A stretch of DNA of 64,000 nucleotides from Heligmosomoides polygyrus polygyrus (GCA_947396885.1 OX377202.1:57810034-57874033), one strand, 5' to 3'. Positions 1 through 10,905 are shown, numbered from the stretch's first letter. Numbers and translations: made by a program. The notes: generated by a model from the letters alone, not told the origin.

Positions 1-117
1 TGATTAATCACAAAAGTATCCACAGATAAAGTAAGATTAGTAATTCGTCACATCACCTTTGTTGTAAACAATAACAAAAATTCTATTTGGCATACTACTG
101 ATTAGGTTATCAATTGG

Positions 118-487
118 TCAATTGGTCCATGCATGAAGTATGGCATTCTTCGGAACAAGAACCGAAGTGTAAGCGGTTCCTTTTTTGTACACTTTGTGTA
201 CAAAAATGCGCTGCAAGTTTTCTATTTTTCGGGTTGAGATCTGGAAAACAACTAGGCCACTCGAAAAGTTAAATTCTGTTGGAGTTAAGCTAACCTGTAG
301 TTGACCGCGACAAGTGTACGGATGCATCATCTTGTTGGAAAATTAGGTTGTGCCTACGAAATCTTTTGAAATATGACAAAAGATGATCTCCGAGCAATTT
401 TTGGCTGTCTTTACTGTGCATTCTGCACGAGATGCACTTTTGAGACGAAGGAGACACATCCGCATCTAGAAAACGTAGCCCAACCAT
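118..487 (-). pseudogene. Tc1-like transposase C-terminal fragment (left arm)
   Basis: Two overlapping minus-strand reading frames together give the C-terminal half of a Tc1/mariner-superfamily transposase. The motif LIFQQDDASVHLSRST (at the lower-coordinate end of the 290-487 frame) is the region of the second catalytic aspartate. The 118-330 frame contributes IFVHKVYKKGTAYTSV and KNAILHAW, which follow the third catalytic residue in this family. A frame change separates the two pieces and no N-terminal DNA-binding region is present, so this is a non-functional relic. It mirrors the plus-strand copy at 664-1029. Confidence 0.8.
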
Positions 488-663
488 GAGACTTCCTTCG
501 CCAAAGTTGCGCCTAGAGGATACTCGACCTCTTTTCTCAGATCTCTACAGTAGTGTAAAAGAAGTAGAATCTTTATGGGCCCGAAGGATACAGACACTAT
601 TGGAGGGATCCGAGGAGAGAAGAGCGAGTTTTCTACAGGCGGCTCTTTGTCGTTGGAAGTGTC

Positions 664-1029
664 ATGGTTTGGGATGCGTCTTCTGGACACGGACTTGTTG
701 CCTTGGAGTTCGTATCGTGTAGGATAAACAGTGAAGACTACCAGAAATTGCTCGTAGATTACCTTCTGCCATATTTCAGAAGATTTCGTAGGCACAACCT
801 TATTTTCCAACAAGATGATGCATTCATACACGTATCGCAGTCGACTCCAGGTTGGCTTAACTCCAGCAGAATTCATCTTTTCGAGTAGACTAGTTGCTCT
901 TCAACCCGAAAACTAGAAAACTTGTGGGACATTGTTGTACACAAAGTGTACAAAAATAGAACCACTTACACTTCAGCTTCTGATCTGAAAAACACCATAC
1001 TTCACGCATGGGCCAATGTTGAGCAAACT
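664..1029 (+). pseudogene. Tc1-like transposase C-terminal fragment (right arm)
   Basis: The frame from 664 reads VWDASSGHGLVALEFVS then NSEDYQKLL and LIFQQDDAFIH, the DDE-superfamily core around the second aspartate of Tc1 transposases. It stops at 886-888. A shifted frame then continues with LENLWDIVVHKVYKNRT and LKNTILHAWANVEQ, which includes the glutamate of the expected ENLW motif. One or more indels therefore break the gene. It is the inverted partner of the 118-487 fragment. The paired fragments have diverged at many codons, so the duplication is old or the arms come from two different copies. Confidence 0.82.
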
Positions 1030-1183
1030 ATTGCTTATTATTGCTATTGCTATTGCTTAATGCTTGGTTATTGATAGCCTAATCAGTAGTATGCCAAACA
1101 AAATTTTCGTTATTGTTTACAACAACGGTGATGTGGCAAAGTACTAGATTTACTTGATTTGTGGGTACTTTTGTGATTAATCA

Positions 1184-2480
1184 GGTTTTTTATGAAGTGA
1201 ACCTATATTTTTCACCTTTCCCCATTAAATTTCCAATCAAAGTTCGTGGCATCCGCACTGATAAGATAACCTGCTTAGAATTCTTCTATAGAAGTTTTCG
1301 ATAGTGAGGAATACGACGGTAACATCGCTGATCCTAGGCAGCGAATTCTTCGGGTACTAATGGACAAATTTGGGGTGAACCTAAAATTTCGCCCCGGGGT
1401 GTATTAATAAGGACGATGAGATTTTTAACCAATTTCGTTTGATATAGTTTATTGACTTCAAAAGCGCGTTGTGTAGTAATGTAAGTTCCACGACAACATT
1501 CGCCAGAGACAAAATAAAAAAATAGAATTTTTTAAAAAATGCAAATAATGGAGATATTCAATATCTTCTAAGAACCGTTTACATTACTCGTTAGGCATGA
1601 CAAGACATGAGAGCAAACTTTTTTTCCTACGAAAGAATCCTACAGAAAGAATTCCTACAGAAATACATGTGCAAAACTCACACTCACAAGTGCAAAGCTT
1701 TTGCGAAAAAAAAAACGCTCACTCTAATTGTTCAGTTCGTTACCTCCCAGGGAGCGTCAACCAATCAAATCCCGGAGTTGTATACCATTTTTAGTCGAAA
1801 ATCAACGTTTTTCAAAGCAAATTCAACGTTTTTGAAATAAAATTTAACGTTCTTCTGGAATCTTCCCGCGTGACAACGTTGAATTTGATTTGAAAAACAT
1901 TGAATTTCAGCTGAAAATGCTGTATAATCGTGTCATATATGCAAACTGTGAGCTTCAGCCATGGAGTAATCGAGGTCGCTGAACACGAATTTTAATTAAG
2001 ATAGTTTTTGCATTAACAATTGCCGTCAAGAGATATTAAATTATCAAATTATCGACTTTTCGTGAATATCACTCAACAAGCTCGAAACTTCAGGCCTGAG
2101 GTAATCGAGGTCACTGAACACGAATCTGAAATTCATTCTTCAAATTTTTCGTCGAAATTTGTGTTTATTGTGCAAACTTCGAAGAGGATTCAAGTGTACG
2201 ACATTGATGATAGTCGTGGTCACAGAGAATGCAAATGTGAAGTTAAATTTTGAAAACATCGACCGAGACCTGTCATTCGCCTCAACGAATTCCCAATAGA
2301 AAATTAGTAGCTCGATCAACTTCCAAAAGAACTTCCAATGTGCTTCCAAAAGAACCGTTCCTTCGAAAAATATATACAAACATTACTAATTAATTTAATA
2401 TATTTATTTACATTTGAAGGAACACAATAGGGTGGTATGGACCACATACCTGCGGTAACCCAGTGGCAGTCCCACTAAAT
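1184..2480. other. No gene recognised; one degenerate direct repeat
   Basis: There is no coding similarity. A roughly 35-bp motif (taatcgaggtc...ctgaacacgaat) occurs at about 1965 and again at about 2101, about 135 bp apart, which suggests an old tandem duplication. The rest is moderately AT-rich unique-looking sequence. Confidence 0.5.
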
Positions 2481-2510
2481 ACCTCCCCAAAGTTCAAAAC
2501 AGTGTAGAGC

Positions 2511-3316
2511 TTGGGCCTGTTCTACACTTTATTATTTTGGCCTGCTCAAAGAACAAACACTTATAACCCCCACAACCAAAACCATTACTATAAAAATAAT
2601 AGTTTTACTAAGAGTAAGGTTAATGGTATTAATATTTTAGATAATTTTGGAAATGACAACAAATGTAATAATTGTTCTGAAAATTGTAATATTTGTACAA
2701 TGATCAATAAAACTGAATATGTTCATTCTTCAGTCACAAATTTAAGGATTAACACCTATAATAAAAGCAATGATAATTGCAACATAAGTAATTTTGTATA
2801 TTGTATAACATGTAACGATTGTCAAAAACAATATATTGGAATTACAACTAGAAAATTAAAATACAGAATAAGAGAACACCTGTCCCAAATTAAAAACCCA
2901 AAAATTAATAAATGTTTATATACGCATTTTGGAAATAATTGCAATAACCTTTCAATCAATATAACTATTTTAGATTACTTAGAGGAGAATGTAGCAAAGA
3001 TATTCTTTTACAAAAAGAACTTTTCTGGATTAAATTAATTAATACAGCTCATCCTTTTGGTTTTAATGATCATATTAAAGGCTATGGAAATATATCCGAT
3101 ATTGATAATCCCTTAATGTATAAAGAAAATCACCCGTTCTATAATTTAAAAATTAGAAAAATTAGGAAAAGAAACGGCAAAAGGAATAAAAAACGAGAAA
3201 GTAATAACACATGCGATACGTTCAGTCCTGATGAATTTTTTAATAGATTTAATCAAATGAATTCGATAGTGGAAATGTATAGATACATTAATACCTTCAA
3301 GAAAAAATATCTTTAA
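2511..3316 (+). pseudogene. GIY-YIG endonuclease region of a Penelope-like element
   Basis: The frame from 2511 encodes a cysteine-rich stretch (CNNCSENCNICTMI, about residues 52-65) and then a GIY-YIG nuclease core with FVYCITCNDCQKQYIGITT at about residues 94-112, followed by the conserved arginine/histidine segment KYRIREHL. At about 2999 one base appears to be missing: the shifted frame continues with LLQKELFWIKLINTAHPFGF, the C-terminal part of such domains in Penelope-like elements that carry the nuclease in front. That frame runs to a stop at 3314-3316. The sequence after this stop is again open towards the reverse transcriptase, so the nuclease and RT look like one polypeptide now broken by indels and a stop. 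The domain would nick target DNA. It is read as part of the 2511-5450 element, not as a homing endonuclease. Confidence 0.82.
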
Positions 3317-3461
3317 AAAGTTATAAAAATAACATGTAATAAAGAACACTTTAATAATATTGATGAAAATAAATATAGAATTCTTGTTAGCATGTTGTGT
3401 AAATTCTGTTTTAAAGAAAATAAAAGTAAATGTTTAAAATCAGAGCATAAACATACTAACT

Positions 3462-5450
3462 ATGTTAATGTTGGAGTCATATATAAATAGTGTTCTAGAT
3501 AGAGTTAACTTAAACAAAATGTTTAATAATAGCTATATACGTGTAATTATAGAAAATAATTCCAATAAAAGGATGTTGCCTTTTAGATGTGTATTTAAAT
3601 CACAACCTTCTTTTTCCAAGAAAATGTTTAATTATAATACAATAATAAGAAACACAAACTTGTCAGAACTAAATTCTATCTTTAATAGTAAATGCTTATG
3701 TATTGAAGAAAAGTATAAAGAGTTTATTGATATAACACATAAACATATTATCATAGGTAACCTAGAAATAATTTCAGATAAAATTATTAAAAATTTAATT
3801 AAAAAAGGCACAAAATTTGTTCCAAAACATAATGTTTCAAAAGAAAACATTCAACAATGGTTTGAAGAAGTTTTTTCGTTATTCCTTGACAAAATTAAAA
3901 ACAAATATAAGTTAAAAGACTTCCACCTTAATTTGATAAAAGAGAAACTAAATATCTTGAAGAAAAAAATCTGGAAATCTTTACTATATCAAATTAATAT
4001 AGAAAACAATAGATCTTTTAGAAATTTAAATACACATAATATAGAATACTTGAACTTTTTAAAGAAAAATTTTGTTATCTGCCCTCTTGATAAAGCAAAT
4101 AATAATTACAGTTTCATTTGTAAGAAATTCTATTTAATCATTTTAGCCAAAGAGATGGGGATTGTTTCAGAAAATGGTGAGTTGAAAATTTCAAGATTTA
4201 ATCAAACATATGAAATATATAACTCTGAAAATGAACTTGAAATTATCAACAGACATAAAATATTATGTTTAAATAATAAAATTAAAGTTGAAGGAACAGA
4301 AATAGTTCCGTTGATATATAGTTTACCAAAATTACACAAAAATCCAGTCAAGTTTAGGTTTATAACTGGAGCTTATAATAGCTCCGTAAAACCTCTTTCA
4401 AAAGAAATGACTATAATTTTTACTTTCTTAAGGCAACATTTTATTAAATATATTAATATAATAACATCTAGAAATAAAAATTTCATCGGTTATTGGTCTA
4501 TTAATAACATAAATATATCTGATAAAATAAGTAAAATCAACATCGAAAATTGTAAACTGTTTTCAGCAGACTTTACTAATATGTTTACTAGTCTTCCTCA
4601 CAATATAATTTTGAGAAATATAAAAGAATTAATCAAAATATGTTTTCGCAATGCAGGTAAAAAATATCTTGCATATAATGGACACAATAATATATATTAT
4701 ACCAATAATAATACTATAAATAAATACAGATATTATACAGAGGAAGATTTAATGTTTTTCACTGAATATTTACTTAAAAATAGCTTTACAATTTTTGCAG
4801 GCATAATTTATGAACAAATTGAAGGGGTACCACAGGGAAGTAATTGCAGTCCTTTAATTGCTGATCTTACGTTACCAGTATTTGAATACAAATTTTGCAA
4901 AAAATTAGTAACACAAAAACGATGCGTAAACATACACCCATTTAGATATATGGATGATATTCTTATAATTCATAATAAAAATAATGAATATATACAAAAT
5001 CTACTTAGCGAAACATACGAAAATTCTCTTCAGCTTGAAACAACACATGAGTCAGACTACGACTGCTATTATCTTGATCTCAACATCAAAATTATTAACA
5101 ATAAGTTAGTAACAAAATTATACAATAAAACAGACAGTTTTAAATTTTATGTTATTAGATTCCCACTTTTCAACTCAAATATATCTATAAAAATTAAAAA
5201 ATCAATCATATTTACCGAAACACTAAGATTAATTAGATGTTGCACAGCTTTTAACGATTTTGTTGAAAACCTTTTTAAGTTGATAACTAGACTTGTTAAA
5301 GTTGACTATCCAGTAGATATAATTATAAAGAATATAACGAAATGTTTGAATAGAAATAAGTATTTATTATATAAATACGATCACTACGATGTTCCACATT
5401 TCATTCCTAATTTGCTTAATTATAATATAAAGTATAAAACACAGAAATAA
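3462..5450 (+). CDS. Penelope-like element reverse transcriptase
   Basis: A 662-codon open frame encodes a reverse transcriptase of the Penelope-like (PLE) group. Motifs in order: SLPKLHKNPVKFRFITG near residue 287, FSADFTNMFTSLPHN near 367 (first catalytic Asp), GVPQGSNCSPLIADLTL near 454, FRYMDDILI near 496 (catalytic Asp pair) and YLDLNIKI near 536. The frame ends about 110 residues later with no GIY-YIG domain behind it; the nuclease lies upstream at 2511-3316 instead. The linker between them (3317-3461) is open in a different frame, so the Met at 3462 is probably not the natural start. Codon use is extremely AT-rich compared with the surrounding DNA. The RT domain itself has no stop and looks catalytically complete. 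Confidence 0.92.
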   Translation: MLMLESYINSVLDRVNLNKMFNNSYIRVIIENNSNKRMLPFRCVFKSQPSFSKKMFNYNTIIRNTNLSELNSIFNSKCLCIEEKYKEFIDITHKHIIIGNLEIISDKIIKNLIKKGTKFVPKHNVSKENIQQWFEEVFSLFLDKIKNKYKLKDFHLNLIKEKLNILKKKIWKSLLYQINIENNRSFRNLNTHNIEYLNFLKKNFVICPLDKANNNYSFICKKFYLIILAKEMGIVSENGELKISRFNQTYEIYNSENELEIINRHKILCLNNKIKVEGTEIVPLIYSLPKLHKNPVKFRFITGAYNSSVKPLSKEMTIIFTFLRQHFIKYINIITSRNKNFIGYWSINNINISDKISKINIENCKLFSADFTNMFTSLPHNIILRNIKELIKICFRNAGKKYLAYNGHNNIYYTNNNTINKYRYYTEEDLMFFTEYLLKNSFTIFAGIIYEQIEGVPQGSNCSPLIADLTLPVFEYKFCKKLVTQKRCVNIHPFRYMDDILIIHNKNNEYIQNLLSETYENSLQLETTHESDYDCYYLDLNIKIINNKLVTKLYNKTDSFKFYVIRFPLFNSNISIKIKKSIIFTETLRLIRCCTAFNDFVENLFKLITRLVKVDYPVDIIIKNITKCLNRNKYLLYKYDHYDVPHFIPNLLNYNIKYKTQK

Positions 5451-5454
5451 TAAC

Positions 5455-5928
5455 AGTCTATAGAATAGTCTATAGACTAATTGCGAAAATAACTCAGAAT
5501 GAGAGAGGAATGGAATGTGAAACATTATATTGTGACTGGTAATGATAATGGTAGTGATATGCTTTAACTCAAACGTTATTCTCATTTTATTGCAATCTTT
5601 CGCGGGAAGTGGTGAGTTTACAATTGAAGAATATTGTTTTATATAAAAATACAAAGATCAAATTTATAAAAAAAATAAAAAATAAAGAAATGTGTATGTA
5701 AATAAATATAAACATAAAATTTTTTAAAATAAAAATAAAAATTTAAAAAAATAAAAAAATATAAAAAATTAAGAAATAGAAAACAATCTATACAATAGAT
5801 AAATAAAAAGTAAACAAAAAATATTTGAAATATATATATAAACAAAATTCAAAAAGTAAAGTAAACAAACAAGTGAAATTAAAATAAAGGTTTTTTTTTG
5901 TGTGTTTTGTGTGTCTTTTCATTTGTAA
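5455..5928. other. AT-rich, low-complexity tract downstream of the Penelope element
   Basis: It starts with a short direct or palindromic repeat of agtctatag (5455-5479) and becomes almost pure A/T between about 5640 and 5890, ending in a GT-rich stretch. No coding sequence. It may be the element's 3' untranslated region. Confidence 0.6.
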
Positions 5929-6082
5929 AACTTGGTTGTTGGTACATAAAGCACACTAATGTATTACTTTGTAATGTACTAACAACCAAGTTAATTAGTT
6001 ACCCTCTTCACTGAAGAGCCCCGGGATAACTAATTTTAAACATGTTTTGTATGAAGGTAGAGGCGAAACAAAGCATGTTTAA
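5929..6082. repeat. Three consecutive hairpins
   Basis: Hairpin 1: 5929-5947 pairs with 5974-5992 (18 of 19 positions, the exception a possible G-U), with a further inner helix. Hairpin 2: 5993-6001 pairs perfectly with 6027-6035, continues with ccc/ggg, and encloses ctcttc-act-gaagag (6004-6018). Hairpin 3: 6036-6050 pairs with 6068-6082 (14 of 15 plus a wobble). The stems abut with no spacer, which would give a compact three-stem structure in RNA or single-stranded DNA. Function unknown; it may be the terminal region of the upstream retroelement. Confidence 0.75.
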
Positions 6083-6594
6083 GGTTGTGGTTGTCGTTGT
6101 TCTCGTTGTTGTCTTTCGCTTGTGATCACTGTGATATTGAGTTTATGTTGTTGAGGAAATATAGATACAGTTATGCAACTTATTTTATCTAATTCTATTT
6201 GATTGTTGTGGCTTTAAATTTCAAACTGTTAAAGAGCTGTGAGATTTTGAATAATTTTGCATATCGATTTGTAACTAATTCTATTCAACCGATAATTTCA
6301 AAAACGAACTTCAGATTTGTGTACAGTGGGATCGACTACCCCAAGGGCTGAAGTTTAGGACCGCAGTCGATCGCCATCAACTACGTTCAGTATCGCCAAT
6401 ACGTCGTGCCCCACGCCAGTTGTGATGGACTGATGGAAACACGCACGCGTGCACACACACTAGCCTTCTATGTATAGTAAGATATTGAAAGCGTTTTCGT
6501 AACGATGAGCTCCTTGACAGTGTGCTATCGAAAACAATCGTTACCGGGATGAACGTCGCTTACAAAAATCATCATTATACCACATTAAAACAAT

Positions 6595-6790
6595 CACTAT
6601 TCGAAATTCGAATATTATTCGAATTTTCGAACCTCAAATAATCGAATTCGAATAATTATGCGAGTTTTCGAACCTCGAATAATCGAATTCGAATAATTAT
6701 TCGAAATTGCGAAACTCGAATAATCAAGTAATCGAAAATCGGATTCGAATAAATTATTCGAATAATTATTCGAACTCGATTATACGAGCA
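6595..6790. repeat. TTCGAAT-rich repeat block
   Basis: Dense overlapping copies of attcgaat, itself a near palindrome, so the block can pair with itself in many registers. A related block lies at 53520-53790. The preceding 6083-6594 holds no recognised feature. Confidence 0.7.
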
Positions 6791-6799
6791 CAAGCATAG

Positions 6800-7393
6800 T
6801 TGTTACCCTGTGCGGCGTTCGTATTCTTCAGGTCCAGTAATACCAGATTTTAGGGCTGTCGCTGGCTATTTCTACATCACTTTCTAAGCGACGAAGATCG
6901 CGTCTAAAGGTCCCGCACACTTCTGCGGCGTTGCCGCTGCCCTATCCTTAATCATAGAGGCGAGCGGCGTTGCTACAGAAGTGTGTGGGGCGTTACGGTC
7001 CATGGTATACTCCCGATGGAGTGTCCGCGACACGGCCGCGGAGCGGATGGAAGGTGCCGTCCGACCGACAGCCTTCTACAGGTCACTGCAGACGGCTGTC
7101 GTCCTGCGGGCTGGAAGTATACCAGTCCCATCATCGTCCGTCGGCGGCGGTCAGAGGCGCTACAGCAAGTGCCGCCTCCAGCCGTGGCAGGAATGCTTAC
7201 GAGTTGCTCCTTGCGCCCTAGGGGCGCTCACTGTTAGCGTACGTCCCAAGGCATCTAGCAGGTACTGCATCGGAAGTAGAGCAATAGAACTTTCTTAAAC
7301 CACCCCAAATGAGCGGAGGAGTGACAGAGGTAGGAAATGTCAGGGCAAGAACTATCTACCACTATAAAATTGAGTTACCTCCCTGCCCTGTAG
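6800..7393. other. No gene recognised; small palindrome
   Basis: Bases 6919-6932 (cccgcacacttctg) are the inverted match of 6975-6988, a short stem that may be a MITE remnant. Just after it (about 6998-7014) the motif atggtatactcccg equals the terminal motif of the element at 20616-21469. Overlapping short open frames occur but none resembles a known protein. Confidence 0.45.
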
Positions 7394-8690
7394 ATGGTGA
7401 GGCGTATCTCACTCAGGTTGGAAACCTGGCTGGGATACGCCTCGTGGAACCACACTCAATCTCATGGAACCCCTAGCTACGCCTCCGCGTACCTCGCGCG
7501 GGCAATGTCTGCCGTTCAACATGGGATGTTGTTACACCAGAGGACGCGTAGCCTCCTCCTGCTTGACACAACGGCATCTGCGCGCGCTTCTGAGTGCCTG
7601 AATCCAGAAGACGGGTTCCCTTCGTCACACCACAACCTTCTGAAGACAGAAGAGGAAACACCGTCGTCCTACGACGACGGATCCCATTCAGAATTGAGCA
7701 TGAGATGCTGCTGCAGCAGAGGAACCGCAGCCTCCTCCTGCTTGACACAACGGCGTCTGCGCGCGTTTCTGAGTCCCTGAATCCAGAAGGCGGGCTCCCT
7801 TCGTCGCACCACAACGGTCTGGATTCAGAAGATCGAAAAGAAAGGAAGCAGATGTCTCATCGTCGTCGTACGACAACCGGCCGCATGCAGAACTCAGCAT
7901 TATCCCATGCTGAACGGAAAACTTTACCCGCGCCAGGTACGCCTCTGCGTACCTCGCGCGGGCAACGTCTGCCGTTCAACATGGGATGTTGTTACAGCAG
8001 AGAACGCGTACCCTCCTCCTGCTTGACAAAACGGCGTCTGCGCGTGTTTCTGAATGCCTGAATCCAGAAGACGAGTTGCCTTCATCGCACCACAACCTTC
8101 TGGAGTCAGAAGAGGAGACACCGTTGTCCTGCAACGAGGGATGGCATTCAGAATTGAGCATGAGATGCTGCTGCAGCAGAGGAAGCGCAGCCTCCTCTTG
8201 CTCTACACAGCGACAATTGCGCGCGCTTCTGAGCGTCTGTTTCCAGATACGGGTCCCCTTCGTCGCGCAATAAGCATCTGGAGTCAAAAGAGATGACACC
8301 GTCGTCGTTCGACGAGCGGCCACATCCAGAATTCAACATAGGATGCTCCTCCAGCCGAGGAAGCACAGCCTCCTCTCTATTGACACAGCGGCATCGCCGC
8401 GCGTTTCTGAGCATATGGATTCAGAATACGGGTCCAATACGTCGCGCAACAATCGTCTAGAGCGAGAAGCGGTTCACAGACGTCGTGTGACGAGTGGCCG
8501 CATTCAGAATTCAGCATTATCCCACGTTGAACGGAAAATTTTATCCGCGCGAGGTATGCATTTGCGTACCTCTCAGGGGCAACGTTTGCCGTTTAACATG
8601 GGATGTTGCAGCAGAGGAGGCGCAGCCCTCTCCTGCTTGACTCAGCGGCGTCTACGCGCGTTTCTGAGCGTTTGATTCTGAATACGTGTC
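7394..8690. repeat. Degenerate GC-rich tandem repeat array
   Basis: A unit containing a gatgttgttacagcag-type motif, then cctcctgcttgaca, ctgcgcgcgtttctgag and tgaatccagaa recurs with starts near 7522, 7702, 7982, 8162, 8340 and 8598. Spacing alternates between about 180 and 260-280 bp; the longer units carry an extra palindromic segment (ggtacgcctctgcgtacc). Several frames stay open across it on both strands because the repeat lacks stops. That is a composition effect, not evidence of a gene. Parts recur in inverted orientation at 31865-33160. Confidence 0.75.
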
Positions 8691-9062
8691 ATGACGTCTG
8701 CCTTGAGCATGGGAGGACCACTAAGGGGTGGTGGAGAAGGGAGGTAAGGGGCCTTTAGAATGGACCAGGTGAGCGTCCAGGAAGGAAAGGAACAACCTGA
8801 AGGAGGGACCAGGGCGGGGAAGCCAGCAAGAAGAGACCAGTAGGGGGTCAATAGTGAAAACAAGGAAGTGGGCCAGGGGTTGGGATCAGGAAGGTGGGGG
8901 GGGGGAAGGCCAGTAAAGGCGGACCAGCAATTAGATCTAGAAAGAAGAAACGAGTGAGGCGGAAGCTGGCGCCCGGATTCGGAAGACGTATCAACAGTGG
9001 AGGGGCTGAAGCGCGAAGCGCGCAAGTGCGAGACACGCCGTTAGGCGTGTCGGAGCACTTGT
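8690..9062. repeat. G-rich GGACCAGT-type minisatellite
   Basis: Irregular repeats of a gggaccagtaagggg-like unit with long G runs (8897-8906 is ten G). It ends in gcgcgaagcgcgcaagtgcg and acacgccgttaggcgtgt, a small stem. The same terminal motif occurs inverted at 31866-31912, and the same G-rich repeat recurs at 15600-15990 and, as its C-rich complement, at about 32315-33050. Confidence 0.7.
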
Positions 9063-10299
9063 TAGTTTATAATTTACCGACAGGTTTCAGAGAAGAAGGT
9101 ATATGTATTATTGTAGCTTGTGATTGGGTGAGATTACATTACTAGAATAAGGGATGGTGATGTTAAGACGGATAATGGAAAAATTGGCGTTGTCGAATAT
9201 TTCGCATACTCTGAATTTTGCTTCCAAGAAATTGCAAATTGCATGAAAAATATATTGTGAACTCAAAGAACGTTGGATGATTCGAGTGAACATGGTTGGG
9301 AGAAAATTTTAGCATATTAACTAACAGTAAAACTTGCTATTCGAGAGGCAGGAGGAAGAAGTCTTGGTCCAGGAGGCTCGGAGTTCACAATGCCTTATCA
9401 GCAAATCTTCCAACATCCGCGTGATACAGTTCTTATGTACTCTACCGCATTGTATAGTCTTACAGAGAGCCACTGCAGCCTGATTGGACATTTTATTTAA
9501 TTTTTATATTATTCCAAGAAAGCCATCATTGGTGTTTTGAGGAAAATTTACCGAAATTCTTTACATTTGGTGTTTGAATCTGTTACCATTCGAAACCTTC
9601 AAGAAGTCGTTCATTCCTAAAACTTTCATAAGGCTTTGAGACAATTGTCAACATCATCTGCCGCTGGGTGAATAATTTCTTTATTTACCCAGAAATTCGT
9701 AGTTATAGTCCTGGGAGTGCTACTGGATTTTTTAGACAAAATTCTTTCGCAAATGTGTTTGCTTTCTCGCAGATCAAGCATAGCATTAATTCATTCTTAG
9801 GTTATGAAAAGAAACTAGTTATCATCAGCGTGGTTCCGTTAGTTTCAATAGTTTTGTATACACTTGGCTCCAAAGAACACAATGTTCCTTTCTGAACGCA
9901 TCACCCTGGTGGACGAAGCTCGAAGCGATTGGATCTTCATATTTTATAAACAATCGCATTTAGCAGAGCAATAAATTTTCTCTCATTTGGAGACGCGAAA
10001 CTTACAAAAAATCGCTTGCCCCTCGACGTGTTTTCGTCATTAAGTCACCACGGAATCTTTATTTTGGATCTTTCCAATCAACTAACTTTCGCCAGCTTAC
10101 ACCCGCCCCTTTTGGCATTCTACTGCCTTCCCACTTTGGCGTGCTTTTGCGCTTCACTCTGAGAGTTTTGTCGACCGACTTCAGCACGAGCACAGATGAA
10201 TCCTCGCAACACCGGGTGGCGTCCCGAAAACAGGGAACGAGCAGGACATTTGGGGTCGTCGGCGCAACATCCTCGCGAAAACTCCCTCTTGTGCAGCGC
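9063..10299. other. No feature recognised
   Basis: Mixed-composition sequence. Short open frames around 9668-9895 and 10059-10382 show no family motif and no convincing splice pattern. Confidence 0.5.
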
Positions 10300-10545
10300 T
10301 TGTCCTGCAGCCATCCTGAGGACGTCGGCAGCACAAAGAGTAAAAAGAGCTGATGTTCTGAGGAAGACCTACACCCCTCCAACGGTTGTCCCTCTACTTC
10401 ACTGGTAGGGCGTCAGCACGAACATAAAAAGGAACCGACGTTCTGGCGAAGATCTCCACACCTCCTGCTGTTGTCCCTCACAGTATACCAAGACGACGTC
10501 AGGTCGGAGATAAAAGGGAGCCGACATCCAGGATGAGACTCCTGC
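10300..10545. repeat. Degenerate tandem repeat of about 90 bp
   Basis: About two and a half copies of a unit carrying gtcagcac..aacataaaa.gg, ..cgac.ttctgg.gaagatc and ttgtccctc. Divergence between units is high. Confidence 0.5.
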
Positions 10546-10579
10546 ATTTATATTGGTCAATAACTATAAAAAACAATTG

Positions 10580-10905
10580 CGGATAACAGAAAATAGTATT
10601 GAATAATATGAACCAATAAAAAGTAGTAACGAACCTAGCAAATAAAATTGAGTAGGATGAAACACTAAATAGCAGTGATGATTAATAATAATTAATAACA
10701 AACAATAATTAGTTAATTAACAAACATTGATAAATAATAGTGAGTAATTGCAAATTATTTATAACTGCTTACTGTTATTTATTGCTATTTTTCATTATTG
10801 TTTGTTATTGTTTATTATTGATCATCACTACTAATTATTTAATTCTCGTTAATTGTTCACAATTACTTTTTATTATCCAATATTGTTCGCTGTTGTTGAT
10901 TATTA
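10580..10905. repeat. AT-rich long palindrome
   Basis: The left arm (about 10580-10745) is an imperfect inverted copy of about 10763-10905. The clearest stretch is gattaataataattaataa at about 10680 against its complement near 10812-10830. It could extrude as a hairpin. It lies immediately upstream of the RTE copy at 10937. Confidence 0.7.

Larger units (their letters stand above)
1..1183. mobile_element. Tc1-derived foldback element (inverted duplication)
   Basis: The two ends are inverted copies: bases 1-24 match the reverse complement of 1160-1183 with one mismatch, and the match continues inward (about 45-110 pairs with 1080-1145). Each arm encodes the same C-terminal part of a Tc1-type transposase, facing outward. 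The centre (about 490-660) is not clearly duplicated. The element is therefore not a normal transposon with one transposase, but two 3' halves joined head to head. It begins at the first base of the window, so the left flank and any target duplication cannot be checked. Confidence 0.85.
2511..5450 (+). mobile_element. Permuted (endonuclease-first) Penelope-like retroelement
   Basis: The order is Cys-rich segment, GIY-YIG nuclease, linker, reverse transcriptase. Canonical Penelope elements carry GIY-YIG after the RT. An N-terminal position is the arrangement described for the Naiad/Chlamys-type PLEs, and this copy fits that type. Element ends are not resolved: no terminal repeat or target duplication was found by eye. 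AT-rich sequence continues to about 5900 and may be 3' UTR. At least two frame breaks plus one stop in the nuclease and linker make this copy probably inactive. Confidence 0.8.

Noticed and set aside
2511..3316. Stand-alone GIY-YIG homing endonuclease
   Set aside because: The C-terminal motif (FWIKLINTAHPFGF), the open linker and the same-strand RT directly downstream fit a retroelement nuclease better.
6001..6067. Hammerhead ribozyme suggested by CTGAAGA (6010-6016) and GAAAC (6065-6069)
   Set aside because: The two core strings are about 50 bases apart with only a 3-bp stem II between them, and a matching stem III and cleavage triplet could not be placed. The local sequence prefers the simpler hairpins described.
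7473..8414. Several overlapping open frames on both strands between 7.4 and 8.7 kb
   Set aside because: They follow a GC-rich tandem repeat that lacks stops in multiple frames; all show the same low-information Ser/Arg/Leu-rich translation.
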